A stretch of 64,000 nt of DNA from CAVVEC01 sp963747105. GTDB lineage: Bacteria > Acidobacteriota > Terriglobia > Terriglobales > Acidobacteriaceae. Shown one piece after another: positions 17,427 through 25,486 of the stretch. The notes under the pieces are model-generated. The model had not been told where the DNA came from. It saw nothing but the letters and a program-made list of their open reading frames with translations, and ran no database searches. A program made the translations under genes and the position numbers. Numbering within the stretch: the stretch's first letter is position 1; every line of letters starts with the position of its first letter. The stretch lies in the NCBI GenBank assembly GCA_963747105.1, contig CAVVEC010000016.1, positions 248,001 through 312,000 on the forward strand. Reading direction: 5' to 3'.

Positions 17427-17507
17427 CCGATGTAGTCGCGGCGACGCCGGAGCGCAGAAATCCGTGGACCCGCGGGATGCGAGTTCCCGGACGAAAGGGA
17501 GGTCAAT

Positions 17508-17691
17508 ATGCTCTGTGCAGAACTGGAGAAACTCGAAGCAGAGTTCGATGACATTCTCTCTGCGTTGGAAAATCCGAACTTGACAGAGCAAGAAAAACGG
17601 GACCTGCGGGAGGCTTATGTTCGGATGAGCCAGACCATTAGCGTTCATCAGAAGTCTGGGCACGACGGCGGACCTTGTTTCGAAAGAGTAG
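17508..17691 (+). CDS. Small hypothetical protein, probable single-base insertion near its end
   Basis: The start ATG 17508 has GGAGG 6 bases upstream. Reads MLCAELEKLEAEFDDILSAL, then a charged helical stretch and SGHDGGPCFE. As printed the frame runs on to 17831 with unrelated sequence. If the GAAAGAG at 17684-17690 had one A fewer, the product would end PCFEE-stop at 17691 (60 aa), which fits other small proteins of this look. Unknown function. It follows the oxoamine synthase by 80 bases. Confidence 0.5.
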
Positions 17692-17763
17692 AAGAAAGCG
17701 CCGGTCTGCGGGACATCTTAACGGGCAGTACCGGGGAGGAATGGGGGAAATGTGTACCCGCAC

Positions 17764-18246
17764 AACTGTGTTGCTCCTGTGACAGCCCACGCGCCACAGC
17801 GTTTGTCGCTTTCTTCGCGAGCACCGTTTGAACAAGGTCTGCTCTGTGCATGGTCAAAACCATCCTGAACTGGTGGAGATCGCACAACCTTCGCCGGGCT
17901 GGCACAGGAACTGAGCATGCACATGATGAAGCAAGAGATGGTGTTGTTTCCTTACATCGTCAGGATGGAGGAGGCCGTCCTTCAGCATGAGCCCATCCTG
18001 CCGCCGCCTTTTGGCAACGTGCAAAACCCGGTTTCGATGATGAAGCACGAGCACGACTCCGCTGGTGCTGCATTGCGGGCCATGCGCCAGGCCAGTGGTG
18101 GTCATGCCGCTCCACCCGATGCATGCATCAGCTACCAGACGCTTTACAAAGCTCTGGCGGAATTCGAAGCGGATCTGCACCAACACATTCATCTTGAAAA
18201 CAACATCCTGTTTCCGCGAGCGATCGCGATGGAACAGGCGCAGTAA
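17764..18246 (+). pseudogene. Hemerythrin-domain iron-sulphur repair protein (RIC/YtfE-like), truncated and frameshifted
   Basis: The readable C-terminal frame from 17917 has MMKQEMVLFPYIVRMEE, MMKHEHDSAGAALRAMRQ and LHQHIHLENNILFPRAIAME, with His and Glu residues that bind the di-iron site in hemerythrin-like RIC proteins. Upstream, in a second frame, FLREHRLNKVCSVHGQNHPE continues the domain, and the frames join near 17885 (EIAQ to TFAGLAQEL). The usual N-terminal ScdA domain with CCG is absent. Intact relatives repair Fe-S clusters damaged by NO or oxidation. Here it is broken and sits among other redox-gene fragments. Confidence 0.6.
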
Positions 18247-18350
18247 CCGACTCGAAATCGTGGCTTTGGTCACAGACCGCCCTTGTCCCCTTGCATAAGG
18301 TGGACTGCCGCGTATCTGTGGACAGCAGGCGACAACAAGGGGGCGAACCA

Positions 18351-18532
18351 CGCTACACCGTCCGAGTGGCGGATCACGAGTACTGGCGCGAACAGATCAA
18401 GTGCCAGTATGCCTGTCCGGTTCACACCGACACTCGCGGCTATGTGCGGGCAATTGCAGCGGGGATTACGAACAGGCGTACCTGATTGCACGTGGGCCCA
18501 ATCCGTTAGCGTCCCTTTGCGGCCGGTCACAA
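18351..18532 (+). pseudogene. Fragment of a glutamate-synthase-small-subunit-like FAD/Fe-S oxidoreductase
   Basis: Frame one gives WREQIKCQYACPVHTDTRGY and VRAIAAG. After a one-base change near 18465, GDYEQAYLIARGPNPLASLC and GR follow. This is the N-terminal Fe-S helix region of GltD-type oxidoreductases (C-x3-CPVHTD ... ARGPNPLASICGR). Sequence before and after does not continue the family. It is a fragment of roughly 60 codons. Such subunits often partner with cytochrome-containing membrane complexes, so it may be left over from a redox locus. Confidence 0.55.
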
Positions 18533-18582
18533 CGGGTCAATGAGCAGCGCATCGTACTTGCTCAGAAGCACGTCCTCAGGTA

Positions 18583-18729
18583 TCAGATGAGATTTTCGAA
18601 ATCCGGCTCAAGGATGACGATGGGGATGTGCCTGTCCGTACGCTCCCGGTAGACCTGGTAGCCGCCGTACTGGCTGGCGAGGCGCGGCCAGAGGCGTGCT
18701 CCGAAGGGTCGCCGCACAACCAACCAAGG
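18583..18729 (-). pseudogene. C-terminal fragment of a deazaflavin (F420)-dependent nitroreductase-like protein
   Basis: On the minus strand the 49 codons ending at TGA (18583-18585) read PWLVVRRPFGARLWPRLASQ, then YGGYQVYRERTDRHIPIVIL and EP. LW..L...Y.GY..Y...TDR.IPIVILEP is the C-terminal signature of the Ddn-like nitroreductase family. No N-terminal part is present and a stop lies just upstream in frame. A short dead fragment. Confidence 0.45.
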
Positions 18730-18868
18730 TGATTAACGTCACACGGACTGGGATGACAGCACTCTGAAGGCATCAGCCCGGCCAGCCAAGCAAGGTGATT
18801 TCGGTAATGGGGCAGTTTGGTTTTCCACAGGGATGGCTAACTTTCGTTGGCTGTGGGAAACTAAGAGC

Positions 18869-19015
18869 ATGGCAAAGAAACGAACCAAACTTGACAGGTC
18901 ACAGCGCCAAGCCAAGCGATTGGAAAACAGGCTAGATCACACCAGCCGCGAATCTGCCAAAAAGAAAGCCCGCGAGGACGTGAACCAAGCCGTTGAGCGG
19001 ATAGTGAGACAATAG
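18869..19015 (+). CDS. Small basic hypothetical protein
   Basis: 48 aa from the ATG at 18869 (MAKKRTKLDRSQRQAKRLEN...), strongly charged and helical with many Lys/Arg. An in-frame ATG at 18833 adds 12 residues. Ribosome site weak in both cases. Could be a nucleic-acid-binding small protein or chance; not recognised. Confidence 0.35.
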   Translation: MAKKRTKLDRSQRQAKRLENRLDHTSRESAKKKAREDVNQAVERIVRQ

Positions 19016-19420
19016 TTGCCATCGCCATCGCCATCGGCAAAGGCAAGCGCCCGCGTGACCCAAACCAGCTAGCCGCATGGACCGCAGACCGTTTCCACGA
19101 GCCACATTCCAGAGCCCAACCCGAAGTACCCAAAGTGACCGGGAGCGCATCCCACAGAAACAGTCCGATTCATTCGGACGAGGCACCGTGCGTGTCCCAT
19201 CTCAGGTCCCGAGGGAGCTTGGTTACGAGCGAGGTGTCAGGCTTGGCATTCCTTCCTCGCTAAGAACGGGGTCAGCTCCCTGGGCGGATGTGCGGCTCAA
19301 AATCCAGCACTCGGCGAGTGTTGCTGGCCCCTTCCAGGCAACATCAATGCGACCAGTCCTCACTTACTCGACGAAGTTTGGTCGGGACGTCGCCGGGTGT
19401 GCAGCGCAGCCAATTCAGAC
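19016..19420. other. No confident gene; one dispersed repeat copy
   Basis: No supported coding sequence. A short in-frame KGKRPRDPNQLAAW at about 19035-19080 looks like a relic but is too short to name. The stretch contains one copy of the dispersed GACCCCGTT repeat (19251-19284). Confidence 0.4.
19251..19284 (-). repeat. Dispersed repeat family 1, diverged copy
   Basis: On the minus strand reads CCCAGGGAGCTGACCCCGTT then CTTAGCGAGGAAGG, matching the copies at 51261, 51687 and 55453 (consensus GGGATCTRACCCCGTTTCTT + GCGAGGAAGG) with a few changes. Confidence 0.5.
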
Positions 19421-19454
19421 AGAAAAAGCGCGGCCCGCAACCGAGCGGCCGCGC
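19421..19454 (-). terminator. Intrinsic terminator of the GloVer gene
   Basis: On the minus strand GCGCGGCC (19454-19447), an 11-base loop, GGCCGCGC (19435-19428) and TTTTTCT. An 8-bp perfect GC stem and a T run, 23 bases after the stop at 19477. Confidence 0.85.
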
Positions 19455-19476
19455 CCATCGCCTTGCTGCCAGTTGA

Positions 19477-20667
19477 TTAAGGTTTAACTGAATAGATCGT
19501 TCCGTCACTGTGTGCGCCGCCAGCGTAGGTGGTGCCGTAGAGCGTGCCCTTTTCATCGATCAACGGAGAGGTAAAGGGATTTGATCCGTCCGTTCCGTCA
19601 AAGCTATGCAGGATGGTTTCCTTTGTCCCCTTAAGTTCGAAAACGGTTCCGACGCCAGCGGAGCCGCCATTCTGGGTCGTGCCATAGAGATTCCCCTTCT
19701 TATCACGGACTAACCCCGAAGAGGGAAATTCGCCATCACCCGACACGCTCCCAAAACTATATAGCACGGCCTCCTTCTTGGTCCTAATGTTCACTTTGAA
19801 CACGACTCCGACGCTATGAGCCCCACCGTCTTCCGTTGTGCCATAGAGGGTGTGCTTTCCATCCGATGCCAAACTTTGCTCGAAGGCGTATTCCCCATCC
19901 GAGCCCCCGGCAAAGCTGTACAGCACCGTCTCCTTGCCTTTTGCGCTGACCTCCCATACCGCGCCCACATTCGAAGAGCCGCCTTCTGTAGCGGTTCCAT
20001 AGAGATTTCCGAGCTTGTCCATAAGCAGATTTCCGTACAGCGGATACGAACCGTCAGGCTGACCCGTGAAACTGTGCAACACGGTCTCCTTCTTGGTTTT
20101 GATATTCACCTTAAATACCGTTCCCAGGCCGGATGATCCGCCAACCTCAGTAGTACCATAGAGATTGCCCTTATTGTCCAGAACTAGGCCAGAGTAGGGC
20201 GCCGAGCCATCCGCCCCGCCGGTGAAGCTGTACAGCGTGGTAAGGCCTGAGGAATTGAATGCGAAGACTGTACCGGCGCTCGAGGATCCGCCGCCGACAG
20301 TAGTGCCGTATAGAGTGCCGGACTTGTCCATTACCAAATCCGCGAAGGGGGACGACCCATCTGAGCCGCTAAAGCTGTAAAGGACAGTTTCGGTACCGCT
20401 ACTGAACTTGTATATGCTTCCAAGGTTCGAAGATCCGCCGCTGTCGGTCGTGCCATACAGAGTGCCCGACTTGTCGCTGATCACACCGGCAAAAGGCACT
20501 GCGCCATCAGGGGAACCGCTAAAACTGTAGAGTGAAGTGAAAGTCTGCGCTTGGGCCAATGGGGTCGTAACCAGACCCAGCCCAAGCAGGACTGCTAACG
20601 TGAGCGCGGCACTTGCCGCTCCCCAACGTATCGTCGAAACGCGTTGTTGCAGTGTGTCAGTCACCAT
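19477..20667 (-). CDS. Secreted GloVer tandem-repeat protein
   Basis: 396 aa. The ATG at 20667 sits behind GGAGGAACT. Signal/anchor segment at residues 15-42 (LTLAVLLGLGLVTTPLAQAQ), then eight to nine repeats of about 40 aa: 'LYSF.G..DG..P..GL..DK.GNLYGTT..GGS...GTVFKV'. This is the Gly-Leu-x-x-Asp ... Leu-Tyr-Gly-Thr-Thr repeat known as GloVer (choice-of-anchor tandem repeat), abundant in Acidobacteriota, predicted to form a beta-propeller outside the cell. Function unknown. A paralogue is at 54163. It has its own terminator and no close neighbours, so it is probably monocistronic. Confidence 0.85.
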   Translation of the reverse strand: MVTDTLQQRVSTIRWGAASAALTLAVLLGLGLVTTPLAQAQTFTSLYSFSGSPDGAVPFAGVISDKSGTLYGTTDSGGSSNLGSIYKFSSGTETVLYSFSGSDGSSPFADLVMDKSGTLYGTTVGGGSSSAGTVFAFNSSGLTTLYSFTGGADGSAPYSGLVLDNKGNLYGTTEVGGSSGLGTVFKVNIKTKKETVLHSFTGQPDGSYPLYGNLLMDKLGNLYGTATEGGSSNVGAVWEVSAKGKETVLYSFAGGSDGEYAFEQSLASDGKHTLYGTTEDGGAHSVGVVFKVNIRTKKEAVLYSFGSVSGDGEFPSSGLVRDKKGNLYGTTQNGGSAGVGTVFELKGTKETILHSFDGTDGSNPFTSPLIDEKGTLYGTTYAGGAHSDGTIYSVKP

Positions 20668-21219
20668 AGTTCCTCCGTTTTCACGCGAACTGTTTTCGAA
20701 TGCGGTCCTTGTAGCACGGAGCCGGGGTAAAAGCAAGCGCCTTTGCCATCAGCACTCGGTTGTGAAAAGTCTTGCGGTATAAGTGCAAGATGATGCGCTT
20801 CTACTGGATGTGGCGAAAGGGATGGGACTACCAGCAGTTGAAAAAGTTTGGTTCGCAGGGACAACCCGGAAATCGCGATGGTGTGTTGTCGAACACCGAG
20901 TAATTGATTGGGGATCCCGCTCCTCTTCATGGAGGAGTCCGAAGTAGTAATCATGATCGAAAGTGTGACCGAAGAGATGCTTGGGTCGGACTGAGTCCTG
21001 ACCTCAAAACTGATTACGAGCGAGCCTACGGTTGGCAAGGCAACCCCATCCACGAGAGCGAAATGGCGCTCTTCTCTGAGTGCTTGCTGTGTGTGCTCGA
21101 AAAGTGCTTGACACGGGCCGACATTGTCAGAGATGGCCTGGTTATCAGTTAACAATTTGCCCGCCCGCTTCCCGTCCATTCCCCCACGAGCGCCTGAGCG
21201 CCTGCGTAAGGCCCGTTAA
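20668..21219. other. Intergenic, no supported gene
   Basis: Contains only short open frames. A 38-codon plus-strand frame at about 20790-20906 (MMRFYWMWRKGWDYQQLKKF...) is the most protein-like, but it has no ribosome site. The promoter of the GloVer gene should lie at its left end. Confidence 0.4.
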
Positions 21220-21396
21220 CTACGCGGCGGTCCCTGAATGCGCACGACGCCGCTGAATCTCTTTGTGGATCTGCCAGAATTTCTGCACTTCAGCGTCGTT
21301 CAGCACTTCTCCACGGGCGTGCGCCAGCACGCGAACCAGCGCCTGCTCGAGTTCCTCGTCTGTGTAAGTGTCTAGATCTGTCATTGGGTTTGTCAT
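21220..21396 (-). CDS. Small hypothetical protein, 58 aa
   Basis: ATG at 21396 with GAGGAG 5 bases upstream, a strong site. Reads MTNPMTDLDTYTDEELEQAL and ends RRRAHSGTAA. Acidic first half, basic helical second half (VLNDAEVQKFWQIHKEIQRR). The ribosome site and amphipathic character support a real gene. No family recognised. Confidence 0.6.
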   Translation of the reverse strand: MTNPMTDLDTYTDEELEQALVRVLAHARGEVLNDAEVQKFWQIHKEIQRRRAHSGTAA

Positions 21397-21498
21397 TTTT
21401 CTCCTCGCGAGGCCAATTCCGTGCCAATCGTGGCGGTGTCCAACTCGCCCACAACTTAGGCGAGCTGCGCCGAAGACAGGTTCAGGCTTGCGACGTTG

Positions 21499-21813
21499 CT
21501 AACAGCGAAGAGAACAGTCAAGGACAGTGAGAGAATCGGAGTCCGGGTGCGCCGCCATTCTTTCGTACTCAAGGCGGCATCCATCAAGCTCGGTCAAGCG
21601 AGCGAAGCGGAGTGGAGAAACGCAGGTCAGCCCATCCTCGGGTGCGTGGCCAGCCACTTGCGGCACCACGATCGAGAAAAGAGGAGTGCTTTCGTAAGGG
21701 GGCGTCTCCGATTCATCGAACGCGGTTTCGGGTACATCTTCTGGCACAGCCGCCAAAGACAGGCCGAGAACTATGGCCAGCAAGAGGACGAAACCGGAGC
21801 GCAGCTTTCTCAC
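21499..21813 (-). CDS. Small secreted protein of unknown function
   Basis: 104 aa from a GTG at 21813. The first 22 residues are a clear signal peptide (MRKLRSGFVLLLAIVLGLSL). The mature start AVPEDVPETAFDESETPPYE, then STPLFSIVVPQ resembles a set of short exported acidobacterial proteins of this layout that I recall; the tail is variable. The ribosome site is weak (AGGGT). Cell-envelope or extracellular; role unknown. Confidence 0.5.
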   Translation of the reverse strand: MRKLRSGFVLLLAIVLGLSLAAVPEDVPETAFDESETPPYESTPLFSIVVPQVAGHAPEDGLTCVSPLRFARLTELDGCRLEYERMAAHPDSDSLTVLDCSLRC

Positions 21814-22281
21814 AACGTGTACCCTAATTTAATTTAACACGAAGTGTTGCAATCCTGTCAGTGACGCGCTTCTCGCCGTGACGTGCGGTGACACACGCGC
21901 AGCCAAACTTCGGTATCCGCGACTGCGCGTGGGAACGGCAACTCTGTCCTGGAATGGACTGCCCTTAGCCGTGATTTGTAGTGATTTGTGGTTTCGCAGC
22001 CCACTCGCGTCCACAGAATGATATGCGCGCATTAGAGGCTCTCAGAGCCACGATCTCGGGCCGGGCTTTATCGTGTCTGTATTTCGGTAGCTGGGCCACG
22101 CATGCAGGAAGGCCCTCCACATACCAGACACATCCGTGATCCAGATTGCCGACCGTTTGGAATCTGTCCAGCACGGATCGCCGCAACCAAGCCGTACTCA
22201 GCTTGAGAGTAATCGTTCCACCCAGCAGCCTCCGGCGAACGTCACAGTGCCGAGCAACAGCCCGAGTTTGAAGTCAACGAT
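21814..22281. other. Intergenic, nothing recognised
   Basis: About 470 bases between the small secreted gene and the hairpin downstream of the redox operon. No supported gene. Confidence 0.4.
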
Positions 22282-22315
22282 GCCCCGGCAACGAAAATAT
22301 CGCTGTTGCCGGGGC
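22282..22315 (-). terminator. Strong hairpin after the redox operon
   Basis: Perfect 11-bp inverted repeat GCCCCGGCAAC / GTTGCCGGGGC with a 12-base loop, 19 bases past the stop of the last operon gene (22334). No T run follows on the minus strand, so it may stabilise the mRNA end or be a terminator without a canonical tail. Confidence 0.6.
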
Positions 22316-22333
22316 AATCGTCATTTCCATCGG

Positions 22334-23722
22334 TCATGGTGCACCAGCTCCGGCTTCGGCGAACTGTTTCTTTCCCACGGCGGCTTGCTTTGCCTCGTTG
22401 CTCGCCTCCACCGTCATATCCTTCATCCCGAACTCGACCCCGATCTTCCTGAGGAAGTCGTTGGGAGGAGTGCCCCCGGCAAAGATCCAGACAAAATCGT
22501 TCGGGATCTCCTGCGTCTCACCCGTGACATCGAGGATCACGGCATCTGGTTTAAACTCCACGGGGCGCGAGTTGAACAGGACGGTGACCTTTCCCGTGCG
22601 CATGCAGTCTTCGATGCGCTTGCCGTTACGCTCTTTGATGCGGCTGAAGCGTTGCTGCCGGTACGAGAGTGTGACCTTGTTACCAACCTGCTGTGCCAAT
22701 CCCATGGCAGCCTCAATGGCACTGTCGCCCCCTCCCACAACCAGGATTTGCTTGTTCACATAGTGATCCGCCTCGATCAAGCGGTACATGACCTTGGGCA
22801 GTTCCTCTCCTTTGACTCCAAGTTTCCGCGGCTCGCCGGCGCGACCCAGCGCCAGGACTACTGCGAGCGAGCGATATTGGTTGGTAGCGGTGGTCACGGT
22901 GAAGACACCATCCGTCCCCTTTTTGATGTCCTCCACCTTCTCGCCGGTGGAGACGTTAAAATCGGATCGATTCAGAATCATGTCCCAGAAGGCAAGCAGA
23001 TTCTCTTTTGAGAGCTCCGTCTTCTTGAACTTCCCATACATTGGAAATTCCACAGGACTGGTCATGACCAGTTTCTGGCGCGGATACTTCGCCACCGTTC
23101 CGCCAACCTCATCCCGCTCGAGTGTGAGGTAATTGAGCTTGCACTCAATGGCACGCAGCGAGGCACTGATTCCCGCGGGACCGGCTCCCACGATCAACAC
23201 ATCGTGAACGTTCACGGACTTACGTGAGCCGCTGGTTGCGAGTCGGCCGGCGATAGTGTCGATACATTCGCGTCCCTGGTTCACGGCGTTCTTGATCAAT
23301 GCCAGGCCGCCGAGCTCCCCGACGATAAACAGGTTCTGGATGCTGGTTTCGTACTCTGGAGTCAGGCGTGGCATGTCCGCGCTCATGCTTGGACTGGCCA
23401 TCACCATGGTAATCGCGCCCACGGGACAGGCCTCGGCACAGAGGCCGTGGCCGATGCACTTATATCCGTTCACGATGACCGCCTTGCCTCCTAACATGGC
23501 CAGCACGTCGCCCTCTGGGCAGACTGTGGTGCAGGTCTGGCAGCCGATGCAATAGGTGGTGTCAATGTGCGGGTGCTGGGCTTTCGGTCCTTCGGAAAAC
23601 AATTTTCCCTTTTCCGCAGCTTGGCGCGCCTGGGCATCTCTCTCCTTCAGGCTTTTCAGATAGCCGCGCACGAAGAAGATCGTAACTACAGCTGCGATGG
23701 CGAAGGCAATGAGCGTGTCCAT
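22334..23722 (-). CDS. Membrane-anchored 4Fe-4S/FAD NAD(P)H oxidoreductase (thioredoxin-reductase-like)
   Basis: 462 aa. N-terminal transmembrane helix (residues 3-22, LIAFAIAAVVTIFFVRGYL). Ferredoxin-like part: C58-x2-C61-x2-C64-x3-C68 then C89, H92, C95, C99 (CIGHGLCAEACP), where the second position of the second cluster is His rather than Cys. From 173 a two-dinucleotide-fold flavoprotein: VLIVGAGPAGISASLR (FAD) and ILVVGGGDSAIEAAMG at about 325 (NAD(P)H). A thioredoxin-reductase redox CxxC is not seen, so it more likely passes electrons via the Fe-S clusters. It is the last gene of the operon, 7 bases after the cytochrome b gene; I infer it feeds NAD(P)H electrons to that cytochrome or receives them from it. 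Confidence 0.85.
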   Translation of the reverse strand: MDTLIAFAIAAVVTIFFVRGYLKSLKERDAQARQAAEKGKLFSEGPKAQHPHIDTTYCIGCQTCTTVCPEGDVLAMLGGKAVIVNGYKCIGHGLCAEACPVGAITMVMASPSMSADMPRLTPEYETSIQNLFIVGELGGLALIKNAVNQGRECIDTIAGRLATSGSRKSVNVHDVLIVGAGPAGISASLRAIECKLNYLTLERDEVGGTVAKYPRQKLVMTSPVEFPMYGKFKKTELSKENLLAFWDMILNRSDFNVSTGEKVEDIKKGTDGVFTVTTATNQYRSLAVVLALGRAGEPRKLGVKGEELPKVMYRLIEADHYVNKQILVVGGGDSAIEAAMGLAQQVGNKVTLSYRQQRFSRIKERNGKRIEDCMRTGKVTVLFNSRPVEFKPDAVILDVTGETQEIPNDFVWIFAGGTPPNDFLRKIGVEFGMKDMTVEASNEAKQAAVGKKQFAEAGAGAP

Positions 23723-23729
23723 ACTTGTC

Positions 23730-24674
23730 TCAGAAATAACCCATCATCGCCACCACAACGATGTGAATCAGCGCCAAGATGGCGAAGGAATAACTGAAGG
23801 GTTTGTGCACCACGTGCCAGAGGTGAAACACCTGCTGCGAGCGGGAGAGAAACAAGACGCGCTTGGCGGTCGCCGCTTCCTCTCGCGCCATGAAAATCGC
23901 CTTTTCCAGATCGGCGTAACTGGTTGGCCATAATCCCGCGAGCGTGGTGAGCTTTTGGCCGAAGGGGAGGGCGCGACGCCGAAGCTTGGCGATGCGAAAT
24001 GCGCGGGCTATATCGAGCAACATCATGTAGACCAGAGCGGTGATGATCGAAAAGTGCTCGACCCGCTCTCGGCTGGGCAGGCGCAGAAGCGAGCGCAAGT
24101 CAGATTGTGGCAACAGGTCCTGTTCTTTGAGTTGCTGTGCAAGCCGCGTCTGGGTTTCCTGCAGTTCCTTCATTGATATTTCTGCTGCATTCAGACTGCG
24201 TGGGATCTGTGCATACAAATAGCGCCCGATCACCCCACTTAGCGAGACCGAGACCATGATCCAGAATGCGATTCCGGCAAATCCCCGGAACTTGAACGAA
24301 GCATGAAAGGCAATCACGAACGGAGCGGCCAAGCCCAGCAGCACATGGATATCCAACCAGTGCCGTGAACTGCCTTGCCGCCCCAGCCAGGCCCAGCGCT
24401 TGCGCAGGGGGTAGAGAAAAATCGCCAAGAACATTGCCAGGCCGAGAAAGCCGAGCTTCAGCCCGATGGATCCGCTTGGCTTCAGAAGCACATGTTTCGG
24501 CGAGAACGGCCGATCGGCGGAACTGAGCAGGTAGTAATTGAAACCGTAGACGGACAGCGCGACGATCAGGGCGACCGCCAGCACATAGCCCGAGACCAAG
24601 CGGATCCGGTGTGTCCTCTCAGCGTTGCTCCCACTTGTGATGACCGCAGTTGCGACTGTAGCGTTAGCGCTCAT
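23730..24674 (-). CDS. Membrane cytochrome b-like protein
   Basis: 314 aa with about six hydrophobic segments (near 27-48, 68-90, 108-130, 140-162, 212-232 and 292-313). Histidines lie in pairs inside or next to helices: RHWLDIHVLLGLAAPFVIAF followed by HASFKF, and VFHLWHVVHKPFSYSF followed by LIHIVV. This is typical of di-haem b-type membrane proteins of the ferric-reductase/cytochrome b561 style. A soluble helical insert (about 165-205) lies between helices. Its ATG overlaps the upstream stop (ATGA) and the FAD/Fe-S gene follows after 7 bases. It is the natural inner-membrane electron carrier of the operon. Exact family not fixed. Confidence 0.75.
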   Translation of the reverse strand: MSANATVATAVITSGSNAERTHRIRLVSGYVLAVALIVALSVYGFNYYLLSSADRPFSPKHVLLKPSGSIGLKLGFLGLAMFLAIFLYPLRKRWAWLGRQGSSRHWLDIHVLLGLAAPFVIAFHASFKFRGFAGIAFWIMVSVSLSGVIGRYLYAQIPRSLNAAEISMKELQETQTRLAQQLKEQDLLPQSDLRSLLRLPSRERVEHFSIITALVYMMLLDIARAFRIAKLRRRALPFGQKLTTLAGLWPTSYADLEKAIFMAREEAATAKRVLFLSRSQQVFHLWHVVHKPFSYSFAILALIHIVVVAMMGYF

Positions 24675-25486
24675 TTGGTTGCGACCTGCTCCTCCGTGCT
24701 TACCGAGAATCTCTTGTAATCGGTAAAGCGATGGGTATTGCGCCAGTGCTGGCGCGGTGTTTCCACTTCAACCCTGGCCTGGGACGGGAACCAGTACGGT
24801 TCCTTCATGTCACGAAAGGGGACGGGTGCAAACTCTACTTCGGAACGCAAGGTTTTCAGGCCAACATCCTCCATGCTGTTGTCGATCCCCGAGACAATCT
24901 TTGCGATCACACCTGTCTGTGGATCAATCCACGCGGTTCCGGAAAGCTCCAGAGGATATTCCCGTCCTCGCAATGCCAGAGCGGCTGGCGACCGCGTACC
25001 CGGAATATGCTGAAAGCCGACTTTGCTGAAGCTGCGACCGGCGATGACCTCGTCTCCCAACCAGGCAAACTTGAAGCTTTCCGCATAGTAGGGATGGAAA
25101 ATCAGGAACAGCGTGGCAAACCCGTTGCTCACCAGCAGGGGTGTGTTCTTTTTGTCCGGCTTAGTCTGCCGCACGGCCAGCCGCGACTCGTCCAGGCTCA
25201 GTTCACCGCCGGGGTTGGTAAGAATCACCAGATAGTCGTAGGTGGACTCTTGCTTCAATTCGACCTTGCCGTCTTTGCCCAACTTTTCCTGCTCCACCTG
25301 TTCAGTACACTTCACATCGGAGAACTGATCCAGGAAGCTCGCGACCTGCGTACGGGTGCGATTGAGTAAATCATCCAGGTTGTCCGCGCCCGCGGGGGCA
25401 GGAGTGGTGCCGTAGCAGACCCCCACCAACCCAGCCACCAGGCTCATGTAGCGCAACCCATTAACAAGATTTGTCCGGTTTATCAT
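24671..25486 (-). CDS. Periplasmic protein of unknown function in the redox operon
   Basis: 271 aa. The ATG at 25486 overlaps the preceding stop (ATGA), preferred over a longer start at 25537. N-terminal signal peptide (LRYMSLVAGLVGVCYG...), mature from about residue 34. A helical NLDDLLNRTRTQVASFLDQF is followed by a beta-rich body with TYDYLVILTNPGGELSLDES, FKFAWLGDEVIAGRSFSKVG and AWIDPQTGVIAKIV. The pattern suggests a LolA/LppX-like half-barrel, though this is only a fold guess. Tight coupling to the porin and cytochrome genes suggests a periplasmic assembly or structural factor. No haem motif. Confidence 0.65.
   Translation of the reverse strand: MINRTNLVNGLRYMSLVAGLVGVCYGTTPAPAGADNLDDLLNRTRTQVASFLDQFSDVKCTEQVEQEKLGKDGKVELKQESTYDYLVILTNPGGELSLDESRLAVRQTKPDKKNTPLLVSNGFATLFLIFHPYYAESFKFAWLGDEVIAGRSFSKVGFQHIPGTRSPAALALRGREYPLELSGTAWIDPQTGVIAKIVSGIDNSMEDVGLKTLRSEVEFAPVPFRDMKEPYWFPSQARVEVETPRQHWRNTHRFTDYKRFSVSTEEQVATK

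Noticed and set aside
21965..22186. 73-codon minus-strand frame after the small secreted gene
   Set aside because: No ribosome site and no recognisable similarity; too weak to report as a gene.
22334..23722. Calling the flavoprotein a thioredoxin reductase
   Set aside because: No redox-active CxxC between the dinucleotide domains, and it carries a ferredoxin-like part and a membrane anchor.
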